Shown piece by piece: positions 1-7,744 of a stretch of 35,313 nucleotides of DNA. Under the pieces are notes generated by a model. The model was given only the letters and a program-made list of their open reading frames with translations. It had not been told where the DNA came from and did no database searches. Numbering within the stretch: the stretch's first letter is position 1; each line of letters starts with the position of its first letter. Source of the stretch: Coxiellaceae bacterium (GTDB lineage: Bacteria; Pseudomonadota; Gammaproteobacteria; Coxiellales; Coxiellaceae); the NCBI GenBank assembly GCA_011523685.1, contig WTGG01000015.1:1-35313 (forward strand), written 5' to 3'. Both the position numbers and the translations under genes were made by a program.

Positions 1-106
1 ATTTTAATCTTTATGGTGTGTATTATGCAGTCACTTGTTTAGAACTCAAAACTATCAAACAGCGATCTAGAACAATCAAACACATTAAGATAATCAAGAG
101 AATTGT

Positions 107-288
107 ATGAGAAGAAATCATCAACAAAAAAATGTTGCGGAAGGATCAGAAAATAAAGTATTCACTGAAGATGAGAGGGTTCATTTAATAGTTTTTTATC
201 AAAAACTAGAAAAAAAATAACTGATATAATTAATCATTTAGAACATCAAAAAATATGTAGACAAGATAAACTTAAAGACTTTTTGTAA
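107..288 (+). pseudogene. Small orphan ORF split by a frameshift at an A8 run
   Basis: An ATG at 107 opens a hydrophilic frame that ends at TAA 218-220, right after eight A residues (210-217). The frame one base over continues without a break to TAA 286-288 and keeps the same charged, helix-like character. One extra A in the run would join the two parts into about 60 residues. I do not recognise the product. It could be a decayed gene, a sequencing indel, or a gene expressed by slippage on the A run. No strong ribosome binding site is seen upstream. The frame continuity is directly visible; coding status is inferred. Confidence 0.35.
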
Positions 289-316
289 GCGTCACACGAA
301 CTACATCCTAGCCAAA

Positions 317-736
317 TCATATCAAGATGTTAGCCTTTTCGGAGTAGCCCTCCTTATCCAAGAATTCTATGAGTTTTATAAGATCTTCCGATGTTTTACT
401 GAACGCTATAAGATTCAGGGTATGCCCATTTATCATTATCTCTTTGAGGTTCATCCACTCCCGTGGTGCGCCATTGAGTCTGGTACGGATAATACCATCT
501 AAGGATAGTCTTAGAGGATCAATTTCACGTTCTATTATAAGTATGGATTATAAGACTGCTATAAATTCATTTTTTGAACTAGGATAATCTTCGTTAGTAT
601 ATTCCGAATAAGGGTGTGCCAACTTTATATATTCTCTTTGCATTAAAAGAGATTTCACTGATTCAGAGAGGGGTCTTCTGTTCGTATCTGCCACCTTACA
701 CTTTTTATCTAATAATCTGTGTTCTACTGTTTTCAA
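317..736 (-). pseudogene. Orphan ORF interrupted by one in-frame TAA
   Basis: On the minus strand a frame opening at TTG 736 runs 62 codons to TAA (548-550), then continues in the same frame for 77 more codons to TGA at 317-319. The part after the stop (starting SILIIEREIDPLRL and containing SEDLIKLIEFLDKEG) reads like ordinary protein, so one nonsense change seems to have cut a gene of about 139 codons. The 5' end is also doubtful. TTG has a stop just upstream, and an ATG in another frame lies 16-18 bases before it, suggesting a further lesion. Family not recognised. The helical, charged character resembles effector or ankyrin-flanking sequence, but no repeat motif is clear. Confidence 0.45.
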
Positions 737-945
737 GATCTAATATCCATGGTTAGCAATTTATGTTTAAGACAAATTTAATGTCAGCGTCATAATTTAG
801 GTTATGATGTTTAAGATGCATCTTAGTGAATATTTTTAGCATGAAAAAGCACCTTTTAGGAAATACTATGTTCACAATTGGTGAATAACCGTAACCGTCA
901 TTGTAACCCGATACCGTATTATATCCATATTATTTTGTTGTGACC

Positions 946-974
946 TTGACAAGCGTTCACTATTTTGTTAACTA
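946..974 (+). promoter_or_regulatory. Possible sigma70 promoter (TTGACA box)
   Basis: A perfect TTGACA lies at 946-951. Seventeen bases later is a poor -10 candidate (TAACTA, 969-974). If used, transcription would start near 980, which favours the ATG at 1001 over the TTG at 965 as start of the next gene. The rest of 737-945 shows nothing convincing, only a 15-codon ATG frame at 841. Confidence 0.25.
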
Positions 975-1000
975 CCGTATTTTACAACATTAATTATCAT

Positions 1001-2134
1001 ATGCGTACCATTCTCTCTAACCACAGAGCACACTACCGCGGCTACCGAGCACTGGTTGATATTGCAATACTTTCTATGTTTGTTGATTACAGCATTAAAT
1101 TCACTCATAGGCATATCCCAGGCATGGATTATTTTTTAAAATCTATTGGAGCATCCATTGGGATTTCTCTGCTACACACACCAACAAGATCCAAAGTGTT
1201 GAACACGATTAAGCAAGTCTCACGCGATGAAGCAGTGCAAATTTTTTTTGATTCTCATTTTGCTTGGAAAAGCCTAGAGACTCTCATTGTCATCACTTTT
1301 ATCCTCAGCCCAAAAACTCGAAAAATTGCTCTAAAATTTCCTGCTTTCAACTCTTTTTTATATTTTATGGATTATTCTCCCGCTCTTATTTACCTCTACT
1401 ATTATTTCTTCACACAAAACTCCTACACAAGAAAACGAGATACAAAGAGGGCAATATGCCAATCTTTAAGAGACTTTTTGAATACCTATCCTTCCACCGT
1501 GCCTCGTGACTCTGCCTCTTCTCAACGCGCTGTTGGCCATCTATTCGAATTATGTAATATCTACTTTTCAAAACTAAACCCTGAGCCAGCTCGCTCCATA
1601 CTTTTACTGACAGAACATTTAAATGTTACTTTTTGGCTATTTCGTTTTTTAGAATACCCACTTGAGACCGTACTTAGATTTCTCCCAATTCTTTCACCAC
1701 ACACCTCTCCAAAAAGTATTCGCCTCTATGAGAAATATGCATTTCGTAGTCTCCTGATTTATCGCGTATTGTGCGCTCTTCTTTTTCTCATATTCATTAA
1801 TCATAAAACTTGGGTCAGATCCATTCTCACTCTCACTGGGCATCAATTCTCTCGCAATGCAGATGGTTCTCTTAACCTGCATGCAATTTCTTTGAGACCC
1901 AGTACCGAAGACAGATCACCACAAGCTTCCAATAGCGAGGCTACAATCTTGGATCCAGAGATGGGGATAGATGCTAAAAGATACCCAAGAGGCACTGTCC
2001 TTGGATATGAACCACTTGGTGACCATCAGGATTTGTCTAATCACCCTAGAGCGAATGAAGTATTTCGCCCATGGGATCACCTATTAGAGGAAAAAGTGAA
2101 TACAGAAACAATTGACTCCGTTAATTTTTTTTGA
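1001..2134 (+). CDS. Orphan multi-pass membrane protein
   Basis: Product of about 377 residues from ATG 1001. The frame is open to TTG 965, but the only good -35 box lies at 946-951, so the later start is preferred; no clear ribosome binding site precedes either. Hydrophobic segments are spread through the first 280 residues, including stretches around ALVDIAILSMFVDY, LETLIVITFILS, FLYFMDYSPALIYLYYYFF, FWLFRFLEYPLETVLRFLPIL and LLIYRVLCALLFLIF. Basic loops lie between them, and a hydrophilic tail of about 90 residues follows. I recognise no family. The layout (several membrane spans plus a soluble tail) and the decayed neighbours fit an accessory, possibly host-facing protein, but no function can be given. 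The last 58 bases overlap the tail of a decayed minus-strand ORF. Confidence 0.6.
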   Translation: MRTILSNHRAHYRGYRALVDIAILSMFVDYSIKFTHRHIPGMDYFLKSIGASIGISLLHTPTRSKVLNTIKQVSRDEAVQIFFDSHFAWKSLETLIVITFILSPKTRKIALKFPAFNSFLYFMDYSPALIYLYYYFFTQNSYTRKRDTKRAICQSLRDFLNTYPSTVPRDSASSQRAVGHLFELCNIYFSKLNPEPARSILLLTEHLNVTFWLFRFLEYPLETVLRFLPILSPHTSPKSIRLYEKYAFRSLLIYRVLCALLFLIFINHKTWVRSILTLTGHQFSRNADGSLNLHAISLRPSTEDRSPQASNSEATILDPEMGIDAKRYPRGTVLGYEPLGDHQDLSNHPRANEVFRPWDHLLEEKVNTETIDSVNFF

Positions 2135-2539
2135 TTTGATTGCGACGACCACTGATCTGGTGATGACAGAGGACATAATGTATCGGTCAGTGTGTCAATT
2201 ATACTTGCCGCACCATAACAAATAATAGTTTTCATCTTGACAGGGTCATCTGTTGTCAATAGCGCATCTATTTTACTGACTTTAGTCGCACTGACAGCCT
2301 CATTGAAAAATTGTTCGATCTGATTACGAAAAACTGTGACAGCCTGATTTTCGTTGGCCCATACCTTCGAAGCGCTTCTTGTACGATAACATTACACCAG
2401 AATACTCATAAATCGGGACTTCAACTTCTAACAGTTTTTTGACTAACCACTGTAAATACATTGCATCTAATATACATATAACTATGTGACGGTTACGACT
2501 TTTTCAATAGTAAAAGTCAAACGATACTGCGACGTCAAA
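2077..2539 (-). pseudogene. Decayed orphan ORF with a frameshift and an internal stop
   Basis: Read on the minus strand from about 2539, a frame starting FDVAVSFDFYY meets TGA at 2504-2506. It then continues (RNRHIVICILDAMYLQWLVK) to about 2368. There the sense moves by one base and continues as VWANENQAVTVFRNQIEQFF to the stop at 2077-2079. Joined, this gives about 150 residues of natural-looking protein with two lesions. The true 5' end is unknown because a 12-base A/T run (2537-2548) abuts it. No family recognised. The tail converges on and overlaps the membrane protein gene on the other strand. Confidence 0.45.
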
Positions 2540-2678
2540 AAAAAAAAAGGAAAAGAAGCGCTAAAAAAAATGGCAAAATTTTGATGAAGAGACACGCTTA
2601 ATAAGCGCGTTAATCAATGAACTGAAGGACCGTGAGAAAATTATTCAAAAAACAATCGAATTTATTAAAAAAAATCAA

Positions 2679-3143
2679 TTGGAATGGCCTAACAAAGAGG
2701 ACACTATTAGGCTATACAAAGATAATCTTACATCGCGTGTTGAATCGCAATATCTCAAAATAAAAAATCTTATTGCTCAAATCAAACAGACAAATGGGCG
2801 ATATAATGCTTTAAAGGAGCTCGTTATATCAGCTAGACCTTCACTTCAAGGTAAGCCTGAGGATGTCGCCATTACTGCTAATGAAGCAGAAAAACAACGA
2901 GTCGAGATCGACAAAATATTTCCTGAAGATATTAAAACAGATGAGCAAGAAAATAATACCACACACGAAAAAGAGCCCCATGATAAAAACGACCAGAGAA
3001 AGAATCAACCTAATTCTTGGATGAGTAATATACAAGTATCATCTTTCCATACCGCAGCACTATGTCTTCTTCTAGGTGGTAACACCTATCTTATATCAAA
3101 ATCACTTGGTTTATTTACTCAATCAAATCAAGATAGCGATTAA
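2679..3143 (+). CDS. Coiled-coil protein with C-terminal membrane anchor (orphan)
   Basis: 154 residues if TTG 2679 is the start. The first 60 residues are charged and helix-forming (likely coiled coil). Residues 75-115 are very rich in Glu, Asp, Asn and Lys. A hydrophobic stretch (about 123-142, around TAALCLLLGGNTYLIS) suggests a C-terminal anchor. The start is doubtful: no ribosome binding site precedes it, and the same frame is open and protein-like back to 2565, just after an A8 run (2563-2570). One added base in that run would extend it further into a frame reading GKEALKK. The present gene is probably a 5'-truncated or frameshifted version of a longer coiled-coil protein. No family recognised. 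Confidence 0.45.
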   Translation: MEWPNKEDTIRLYKDNLTSRVESQYLKIKNLIAQIKQTNGRYNALKELVISARPSLQGKPEDVAITANEAEKQRVEIDKIFPEDIKTDEQENNTTHEKEPHDKNDQRKNQPNSWMSNIQVSSFHTAALCLLLGGNTYLISKSLGLFTQSNQDSD

Positions 3144-3340
3144 TACTCTGAGGATGGTAAAATATTTATGATGGGGTCCGAGTATTAATATTAGAGCAAC
3201 TATATCATATTGAAAAATACATTTTTGAAGTCATTTTTGAAAAAGTATTCGAATAAAATGCAATGGATTCAATTTAAAATTTTGACAACCTAATATTAAA
3301 TATCAAGACACTGATAAAACATCCATCCATGACATACATA

Positions 3341-3517
3341 TTAAAGGCAGAAGGATGAGCCTTCATTGTACGGAATCATATAAATTCCATAATCAATAAT
3401 CCCTTGCATCTTAATACCACGACTCTCTATCAAGGGAGAAATTACCTGCGACATCGACCAATCTATCGCGATTCGTATTAAAACCCTTGATTGATTTGTG
3501 CTATTATATCGACATCA
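3341..3517 (-). pseudogene. Short open remnant, no clear start
   Basis: A minus-strand frame is open from about 3517 to TAA 3341-3343 and reads like real protein (for example IRIAIDWSMSQVISPLIES and GIIDYGIYMIPYNEGS). The only ATG (3452-3454) would give 37 residues without a ribosome binding site. It lies in the 397-base gap before the lipoprotein gene and overlaps that gene's likely promoter on the opposite strand. It may be the 3' remnant of a lost gene. The rest of the gap (3144-3340) shows only a weak inverted repeat near 3141-3187 without a T run. Confidence 0.2.
3499..3507 (+). promoter_or_regulatory. Possible extended -10 promoter of the lipoprotein gene
   Basis: TGC directly followed by TATTAT (3502-3507) makes an extended -10 element about 33 bases before the ATG at 3541. 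The -35 candidate at 3478 (TTAAAA) is weak, as is usual with extended -10 promoters. Confidence 0.3.
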
Positions 3518-3540
3518 GCACATTAATTAAGAGACTAAAC

Positions 3541-3942
3541 ATGAGAATCATCCCATCAGCCCGCATATTATTAGCCATTGCTTTAACAACGACCCTAACC
3601 GCCTGCGGAACGGTTCAAAACTATAATGCTGCAGTCACTAGCTGGAAGAACGCATCAGCCAACCAACTCTATACCGTATGGGGATACCCTAACACCATCA
3701 AAAAGCTCCCCAATGGTAATCAATTACTCACTTATGTCACCGTTGATCGCGTCAAATCGCCAACCGTAATCTCACAAAATGAAGAAAAAACCCATGCTGT
3801 CATCACGGGTGGTGATGTGACCGTCTACCGATGCACAACCTGGTTTGAAGTTAATAGACAACAGACCATCGTCAATGCAACATTTAAAGGCAATAATTGT
3901 CTGGCCACAAAAGCTTTTTTGAATCAACATCTAAATCAATAG
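3541..3942 (+). CDS. Small lipoprotein
   Basis: 133 residues from ATG 3541. The N-terminus (RIIPSARILLAIALTTTLTAC) has the basic start, hydrophobic core and lipobox LTAC of a lipoprotein signal peptide, with Cys22 as the lipidated residue. The mature part has WGYPNTIKKLPNGNQLLTYV, a pattern common in small outer-membrane lipoproteins where a short domain starts with a Trp-Gly-x-Pro turn, and two further Cys near the end (YRCTTWF, NNCLATK) that could pair. An upstream frame from 3487 is open, but the lipoprotein signal fixes the start at 3541. The gene converges on the MFS gene 8 bases away. Its 3' end is the left edge of the tandem duplication, and a degenerate copy of it lies at 5469-5586. 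Exact function unknown. Confidence 0.75.
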   Translation: MRIIPSARILLAIALTTTLTACGTVQNYNAAVTSWKNASANQLYTVWGYPNTIKKLPNGNQLLTYVTVDRVKSPTVISQNEEKTHAVITGGDVTVYRCTTWFEVNRQQTIVNATFKGNNCLATKAFLNQHLNQ

Positions 3943-3949
3943 TAATGTA

Positions 3950-5113
3950 CTAGCTTCCAGAAATACGTTTTTTATTAAGATAGTGATAACAAGAGAAACC
4001 GACTACTAAAATAATAAGCATCAATACACCCATTTGCTCACCATCTTGTTTAGCTACCGTAAACCCTATCCCACCGTTTATGAAGTTTAACCCAATAGAG
4101 ATAAAAGCTAGACCTGATCCTGCTAATGCAGTATTAATCCCCATCACCAATACAAAAATATTCGTTGAAACCAGAGGATATGCAATCATGAAAAGTGATA
4201 TCAATGACATAAATATCAGAGGTGATGGTATAAAATAGAACATTATCACAAATAAGAGAATGGCAATAAATGCGATAATCTCACCGATTAAAATACAGCG
4301 ATTTTCTCCGTAACTATTCTTAATGATAGGTGTAAGAATGTACCCTACCAGGAGACCTGCTGTAGGGATAAATAAATAATAAGCATACACTTTTGCGGAT
4401 AGACCGAAATCAGTAATAAAAATATGCGGAGAGAGCGTATAAAATATCGCCTCAATCGAACTTACTGTAATGATTGCAATCAAATAACTATCGAAGGCTT
4501 TATTTTTACAGAAAAAAGTAAGATTTTTAATGTAACTTCTCACACTAAATTTTGTGTAAACTAATCCAGGCTTTGTCGGCAAAAAATAAACCAGCAGCAA
4601 ACAGATAAGAGATATTATCATCCATAGCATGAAAATATATCGCCAATTATAATATGCGAGATATCCTGATAGTAAAGCGCTTGAAGGAACAAAAACTGTA
4701 CCTAGAAAAGATAAAATAGATAACAGCTTAACGACATCAACATCCAACTCGAACTCGCTATATCTAATGATTAAGGTATAGAAACTAGATGCACCCTGTA
4801 TGAAGATACCCATTAAAAATATTAAGATATTCCCTGAAAGAACACATATGAGTAAACTCATAAAATAGAGGGATAATTGAATCAAGAGTGTTTTTTTTGC
4901 TCCAATACTATCGGATAATACGCCAATATAGACATATGCAAATGATGACCCCAAAAGGATTAGGGGGTATGCTAATTGCGTATCATATTTTGGCACATTA
5001 AAGTAAGAGCCGATTGCAGGTAAGGCAGGAAGGAAAAATATCCCCAAGGAATAGTTTGCCATCGTTAAAATTGATAATGCAATATAGACGTATATTGTTT
5101 TACTGCGAGTCAT
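3950..5113 (-). CDS. MFS transporter, DHA1 (Bcr/CflA-like), copy 1
   Basis: 387 residues, about 12 membrane spans, probably a proton-driven exporter of small molecules in the inner membrane. The N-terminal half has the MFS loop 2-3 signature as YIGVLSDSIGAKK, with Ala in place of the usual Arg. The early FFLPALPAIGSYF stretch is typical of DHA1 drug exporters of the Bcr/CflA group. Start: ATG 5111-5113 has AAAGGGA about 9 bases upstream and matches the start of the second copy. The 40 extra codons open to 5233 run into the divergent msrB fragment and are not used. It is diverged from but colinear with the gene at 5590-6753, with exactly the same length. Substrate unknown. Confidence 0.85.
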   Translation of the reverse strand: MTRSKTIYVYIALSILTMANYSLGIFFLPALPAIGSYFNVPKYDTQLAYPLILLGSSFAYVYIGVLSDSIGAKKTLLIQLSLYFMSLLICVLSGNILIFLMGIFIQGASSFYTLIIRYSEFELDVDVVKLLSILSFLGTVFVPSSALLSGYLAYYNWRYIFMLWMIISLICLLLVYFLPTKPGLVYTKFSVRSYIKNLTFFCKNKAFDSYLIAIITVSSIEAIFYTLSPHIFITDFGLSAKVYAYYLFIPTAGLLVGYILTPIIKNSYGENRCILIGEIIAFIAILLFVIMFYFIPSPLIFMSLISLFMIAYPLVSTNIFVLVMGINTALAGSGLAFISIGLNFINGGIGFTVAKQDGEQMGVLMLIILVVGFSCYHYLNKKRISGS

Positions 5114-5210
5114 TATAAAATCCCTTTTTTTGAAAATTTCCCTGTATTGAAACATTACACCATAGTGTATTAAAAAAAAAACTAGAATATCAGACAACCA
5201 ATGACTCACC

Positions 5211-5468
5211 ATGCTGAAAACACCGATACTCAAACCTGCGGCTTATGACATCCTTATCGACAAAGGTACAGAGATGCCGGGTTCTAGCCACCTACAATCC
5301 GTCAGAGAACACGCGACCATTACTGTAGACAATGTGGAATTGCCTTATTTCGATCACACCATCAATTTGCATCCAGTTGTGGCAAGCCGAGTTTTGATGA
5401 CGAAATCTCTGATCGCATTCAACCATATTCAGATAGTGATGGAAGGCGAACTGAAATTGTCTTCGCAG
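5211..5468 (+). pseudogene. Truncated, frameshifted msrB copy
   Basis: The first 86 codons of msrB (compare 6869) are present but cut off. A one-base deletion after GAACACGCGACC (a lost T) shifts the frame about 36 codons in. Restoring it gives CRQCGIALFRSHHQFASSCG, nearly the same as the intact gene. It also has Lys in place of the conserved Trp of GWPSFDD. The sequence stops matching msrB after TGAAATTGTCTTCGC, where a lipoprotein tail begins. The catalytic Cys region, the second zinc pair and the whole MsrA domain are missing, so no active enzyme is possible. The open frame to 5528 is an out-of-frame read-through of this scar. Confidence 0.85.
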
Positions 5469-5586
5469 TACGATGCACGACCTGGTTTGAAATTAATAGC
5501 AACAGACCAACGTCAATGCAACATTTAAAGGGAATAATTGTTTGGCGACAAAATCTTTTTTGAGCGAACATTTATACCAGCCGTGA
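5469..5586 (+). pseudogene. Degenerate 3' fragment of the lipoprotein gene
   Basis: From TACGATGCACGACCTGG onwards this matches the last 37 codons of the lipoprotein gene at 3829-3942 (RCTTWFE..., NNCL..., final NQHL region). A one-base deletion (AATAGCAAC against AATAGACAAC) breaks its frame. It is fused head-on to the msrB fragment and marks the junction of the tandem duplication. No start codon or promoter of its own. Confidence 0.8.
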
Positions 5587-7119
5587 ACACTAGTTTTCAG
5601 ATAGTTTTTTTTTCTTAAGATAGTGATAACTACACAGACCCAATAGTAAAATAACTAGCATAAGAAAACCCATTTGCTCTCCATCTTGTTTCGCAGCAGT
5701 AAGCCCCACCCCTCCACTGACGACATTAAGACCCACAGAAAGAAACGATAAGCCCGAGCCCGCTAAAGCTAGGTTAATACCCATCACTTTAACGTAAATA
5801 TTTGGTGCAAGCATCGCATAGCTGAACATAAAGATGGATATTAGAATCATAACCGTCAGAGGATAAGGCATATAATAAAAAATCACCACAAAACTAAAAA
5901 TGGAACCCAGCGCAACACACTCACTGAGAAAGATACATCGACTCTGACCGTACCTTTTTTTAATGATGGGTGTAAGAATATTACCTGTTAGATAACCAGC
6001 GGTAGGAATAAACAAATAAGAAGCGTACACTTTTGCTGTTAAACCAAAATCTTTGATAAAGATATAGGGAGATAGCGTGTAAAATACTGTATAAATAGAA
6101 GCAAAGGTCACCATGATGACTAAATACCGATTAAATCTTATATCAGTGAAGAAAAACCTAAAATCTTTGACGTACCCAGCAAAACTTAATCTTTCATAAG
6201 TGACACCAGGCTTTGTTGGCAGAAAATAAATAAATACTAAGCAGAGAGCGGATATTACCATCCAAAGAAGAAATATGTATCTCCAGCTATAATTCAATAG
6301 ATAACTGGATAATAAGGCATTTAAAGGAACGAACAGTTTACCCACAAAAGCAAGTATCGACAAAAGCTGAACGACATCAAGATCCAATTGAACCCTACAA
6401 TACCTTATAATCAATGCGTAGTAGCTCGACATCCCCTGGATGAAAATTCCTATTAGAAATATAGACATATTATTTGACAAATAACAGATTAGGCAACTGA
6501 GAAAAAGTTGACTCAATTGGATCAAAAGTATTTTCTTTGCTCCAAAACTATCAGAAAGTATACCAATGTATAGATATGCCATCGATGACCCCAAAACAAA
6601 TAGAGGATATGATAATTGCGCAATGTATTTAGAGGCATTAAAGTATGAACAAATATCGGGTAATGCTGGAAGAAAAAAAGTCCCCGCAGAATAGTTAGCT
6701 ATTGTGATAATAGACAAAGCCACATAAACATAGGCTTTTTTAGAAAGATTCATAAAGACAATTCCTTGTTGAAAATACATCCAAATAACTTAATAATGAA
6801 CCATACTAACCTATCGAAAAAAATATTACGAAAAACATTCAACAGAATGGAAAAACTCGAGACTGACCATGCTGAAAACACCCACACTCACACCCGCGGC
6901 TTATCACATCCTTATTGACAAAGGCACTGAGATGCCAGGCTCCAGTCATTTGCAATCCGTTAGAGAACACGGGACCTATTGCTGTCGACAGTGCGGCATT
7001 GCCTTGTTTCGATCACACCATCAATTTGCATCGAGTTGTGGCTGGCCGAGTTTTGATGACGAGATCCCTGATCGCATTCAACGACACCCAGATAGTGATG
7101 GGCGACGTACTGAAATTGT
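5471..7119. repeat. Tandem duplication, unit 2 (lipoprotein tail, MFS, msrB 5' part)
   Basis: Second copy of the block at 3829-5468. Its left part (lipoprotein tail) is decayed, while its right part continues into the complete msrBA gene. In unit 1 the reverse holds: the lipoprotein is intact and msrB is broken. This is the pattern expected of a simple tandem duplication whose ends fell inside the two flanking genes. Confidence 0.85.
5590..6753 (-). CDS. MFS transporter, DHA1 (Bcr/CflA-like), copy 2
   Basis: 387 residues, paralogue of the gene at 3950-5113 along its whole length. It has the same NYSxGxFFLPALP opening, YIGILSDSFGAKK loop, FYTLSPxIFIxDFGL span and AKQDGEQMG loop before the last membrane segment. 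Predicted inner-membrane exporter; substrate unknown. Start: ATG 6751-6753 has AAGGAA about 8 bases upstream; the frame is open 9 codons further but without a better site. Both copies remain open over 387 codons while the duplicated flanks have decayed. This suggests that both transporters are under selection and may have diverged in substrate. Confidence 0.85.
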   Translation of the reverse strand: MNLSKKAYVYVALSIITIANYSAGTFFLPALPDICSYFNASKYIAQLSYPLFVLGSSMAYLYIGILSDSFGAKKILLIQLSQLFLSCLICYLSNNMSIFLIGIFIQGMSSYYALIIRYCRVQLDLDVVQLLSILAFVGKLFVPLNALLSSYLLNYSWRYIFLLWMVISALCLVFIYFLPTKPGVTYERLSFAGYVKDFRFFFTDIRFNRYLVIMVTFASIYTVFYTLSPYIFIKDFGLTAKVYASYLFIPTAGYLTGNILTPIIKKRYGQSRCIFLSECVALGSIFSFVVIFYYMPYPLTVMILISIFMFSYAMLAPNIYVKVMGINLALAGSGLSFLSVGLNVVSGGVGLTAAKQDGEQMGFLMLVILLLGLCSYHYLKKKKLSEN

Positions 7120-7723
7120 CTGCGCTCAGTGCCAAGGTCACTTAGGACATGTCTTTCATGGTGAGTATTTAACGGATAAGAACAGGCGCCACTGTGTGAA
7201 TGGTTTAGCCTTAGACTTCACACACAGCGAAACCGTACTTAATACGGAAGAGGCTATTTTTGCCGCCGGATGCTTTTGGGGAGTCGAACACTGGATGCAG
7301 CAACAACCCGGTGTCATTCTCACAGAAGTTGGCTATACAGGAGGCACCTCTTCAGAGCCACACTATGCTGCAGTCTGCTCAGGAACCACAGGGCATGTTG
7401 AAGCCATTCGTGTTCTCTTTGATACGGCTATCACCAACTACCAAACATTGTGCCAATTATTTTTTGAAATTCATGACCCAACGGACCATTACGGCCAAGG
7501 GCCTGATCGTGGTGAACAATATCTCAGTCGAATTTATTATCATTGCGACGCCCAACTAACAATCAGTCAAGCTCTGATCAAAGAATTAAAAGACAGCGGA
7601 CTTAACGTCGCCACTCACGTAAAATCGGCAACCATATTCTGGCCTGCTGAACACAATCATCAACAGTATTATCAAAAAAATGGCCAAACACTCTATTGCC
7701 ATCAACGCGTAAAACGGTTTTAA
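6869..7723 (+). CDS. msrBA: Bifunctional methionine sulfoxide reductase MsrB-MsrA
   Basis: 284 residues with two reductase domains that repair R- and S-methionine sulfoxide in oxidised proteins. MsrB comes first (about 1-120): zinc Cys pairs 39/42 and 85/88, GWPSFDD at 58-64, and catalytic Cys109 in RRHCVNGLALDF. MsrA follows (about 127-280): catalytic Cys135 in GCFWG and the FFEIHDPTDHYGQGPDRGEQY block. It ends with a resolving-Cys region (LYCHQRV). The domain order is B then A, opposite to many fused forms. ATG 6869 is supported by the matching start of the duplicated fragment at 5211. It is transcribed away from MFS copy 2. All catalytic residues expected for both activities are visible. 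Confidence 0.95.
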   Translation: MLKTPTLTPAAYHILIDKGTEMPGSSHLQSVREHGTYCCRQCGIALFRSHHQFASSCGWPSFDDEIPDRIQRHPDSDGRRTEIVCAQCQGHLGHVFHGEYLTDKNRRHCVNGLALDFTHSETVLNTEEAIFAAGCFWGVEHWMQQQPGVILTEVGYTGGTSSEPHYAAVCSGTTGHVEAIRVLFDTAITNYQTLCQLFFEIHDPTDHYGQGPDRGEQYLSRIYYHCDAQLTISQALIKELKDSGLNVATHVKSATIFWPAEHNHQQYYQKNGQTLYCHQRVKRF

Positions 7724-7744
7724 ATGACGAACAAAAGACAATGC

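Larger units (their letters stand above)
3829..5468. repeat. Tandem duplication, unit 1 (lipoprotein tail, MFS, msrB 5' part)
   Basis: This block matches 5471-7119 in order and orientation: the last 110 bases of the lipoprotein gene, a reverse-strand MFS gene, then the first 260 bases of msrB. Landmarks are offset by about 1640-1660 bases throughout: 3829 to 5471, MFS stops 3950 to 5590, MFS starts 5113 to 6753, and msrB ATG 5211 to 6869. Divergence between copies is substantial, so the event is not recent. Confidence 0.85.

Noticed and set aside
3141-3188. TAATACTC ... GAGTATTA as a terminator
   Set aside because: An 8-bp inverted repeat with a loop of about 30 bases, interrupted and without a T run.
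5111-5233. Longer N-terminus for MFS copy 1
   Set aside because: It runs into the divergent msrB fragment. The inner ATG has a ribosome binding site and matches copy 2 exactly in length.
6915-7145. 76-codon plus-strand ORF inside msrBA
   Set aside because: It is the +1 frame of the MsrB domain. The similar frame in the 5211 fragment exists only because of the one-base deletion there.
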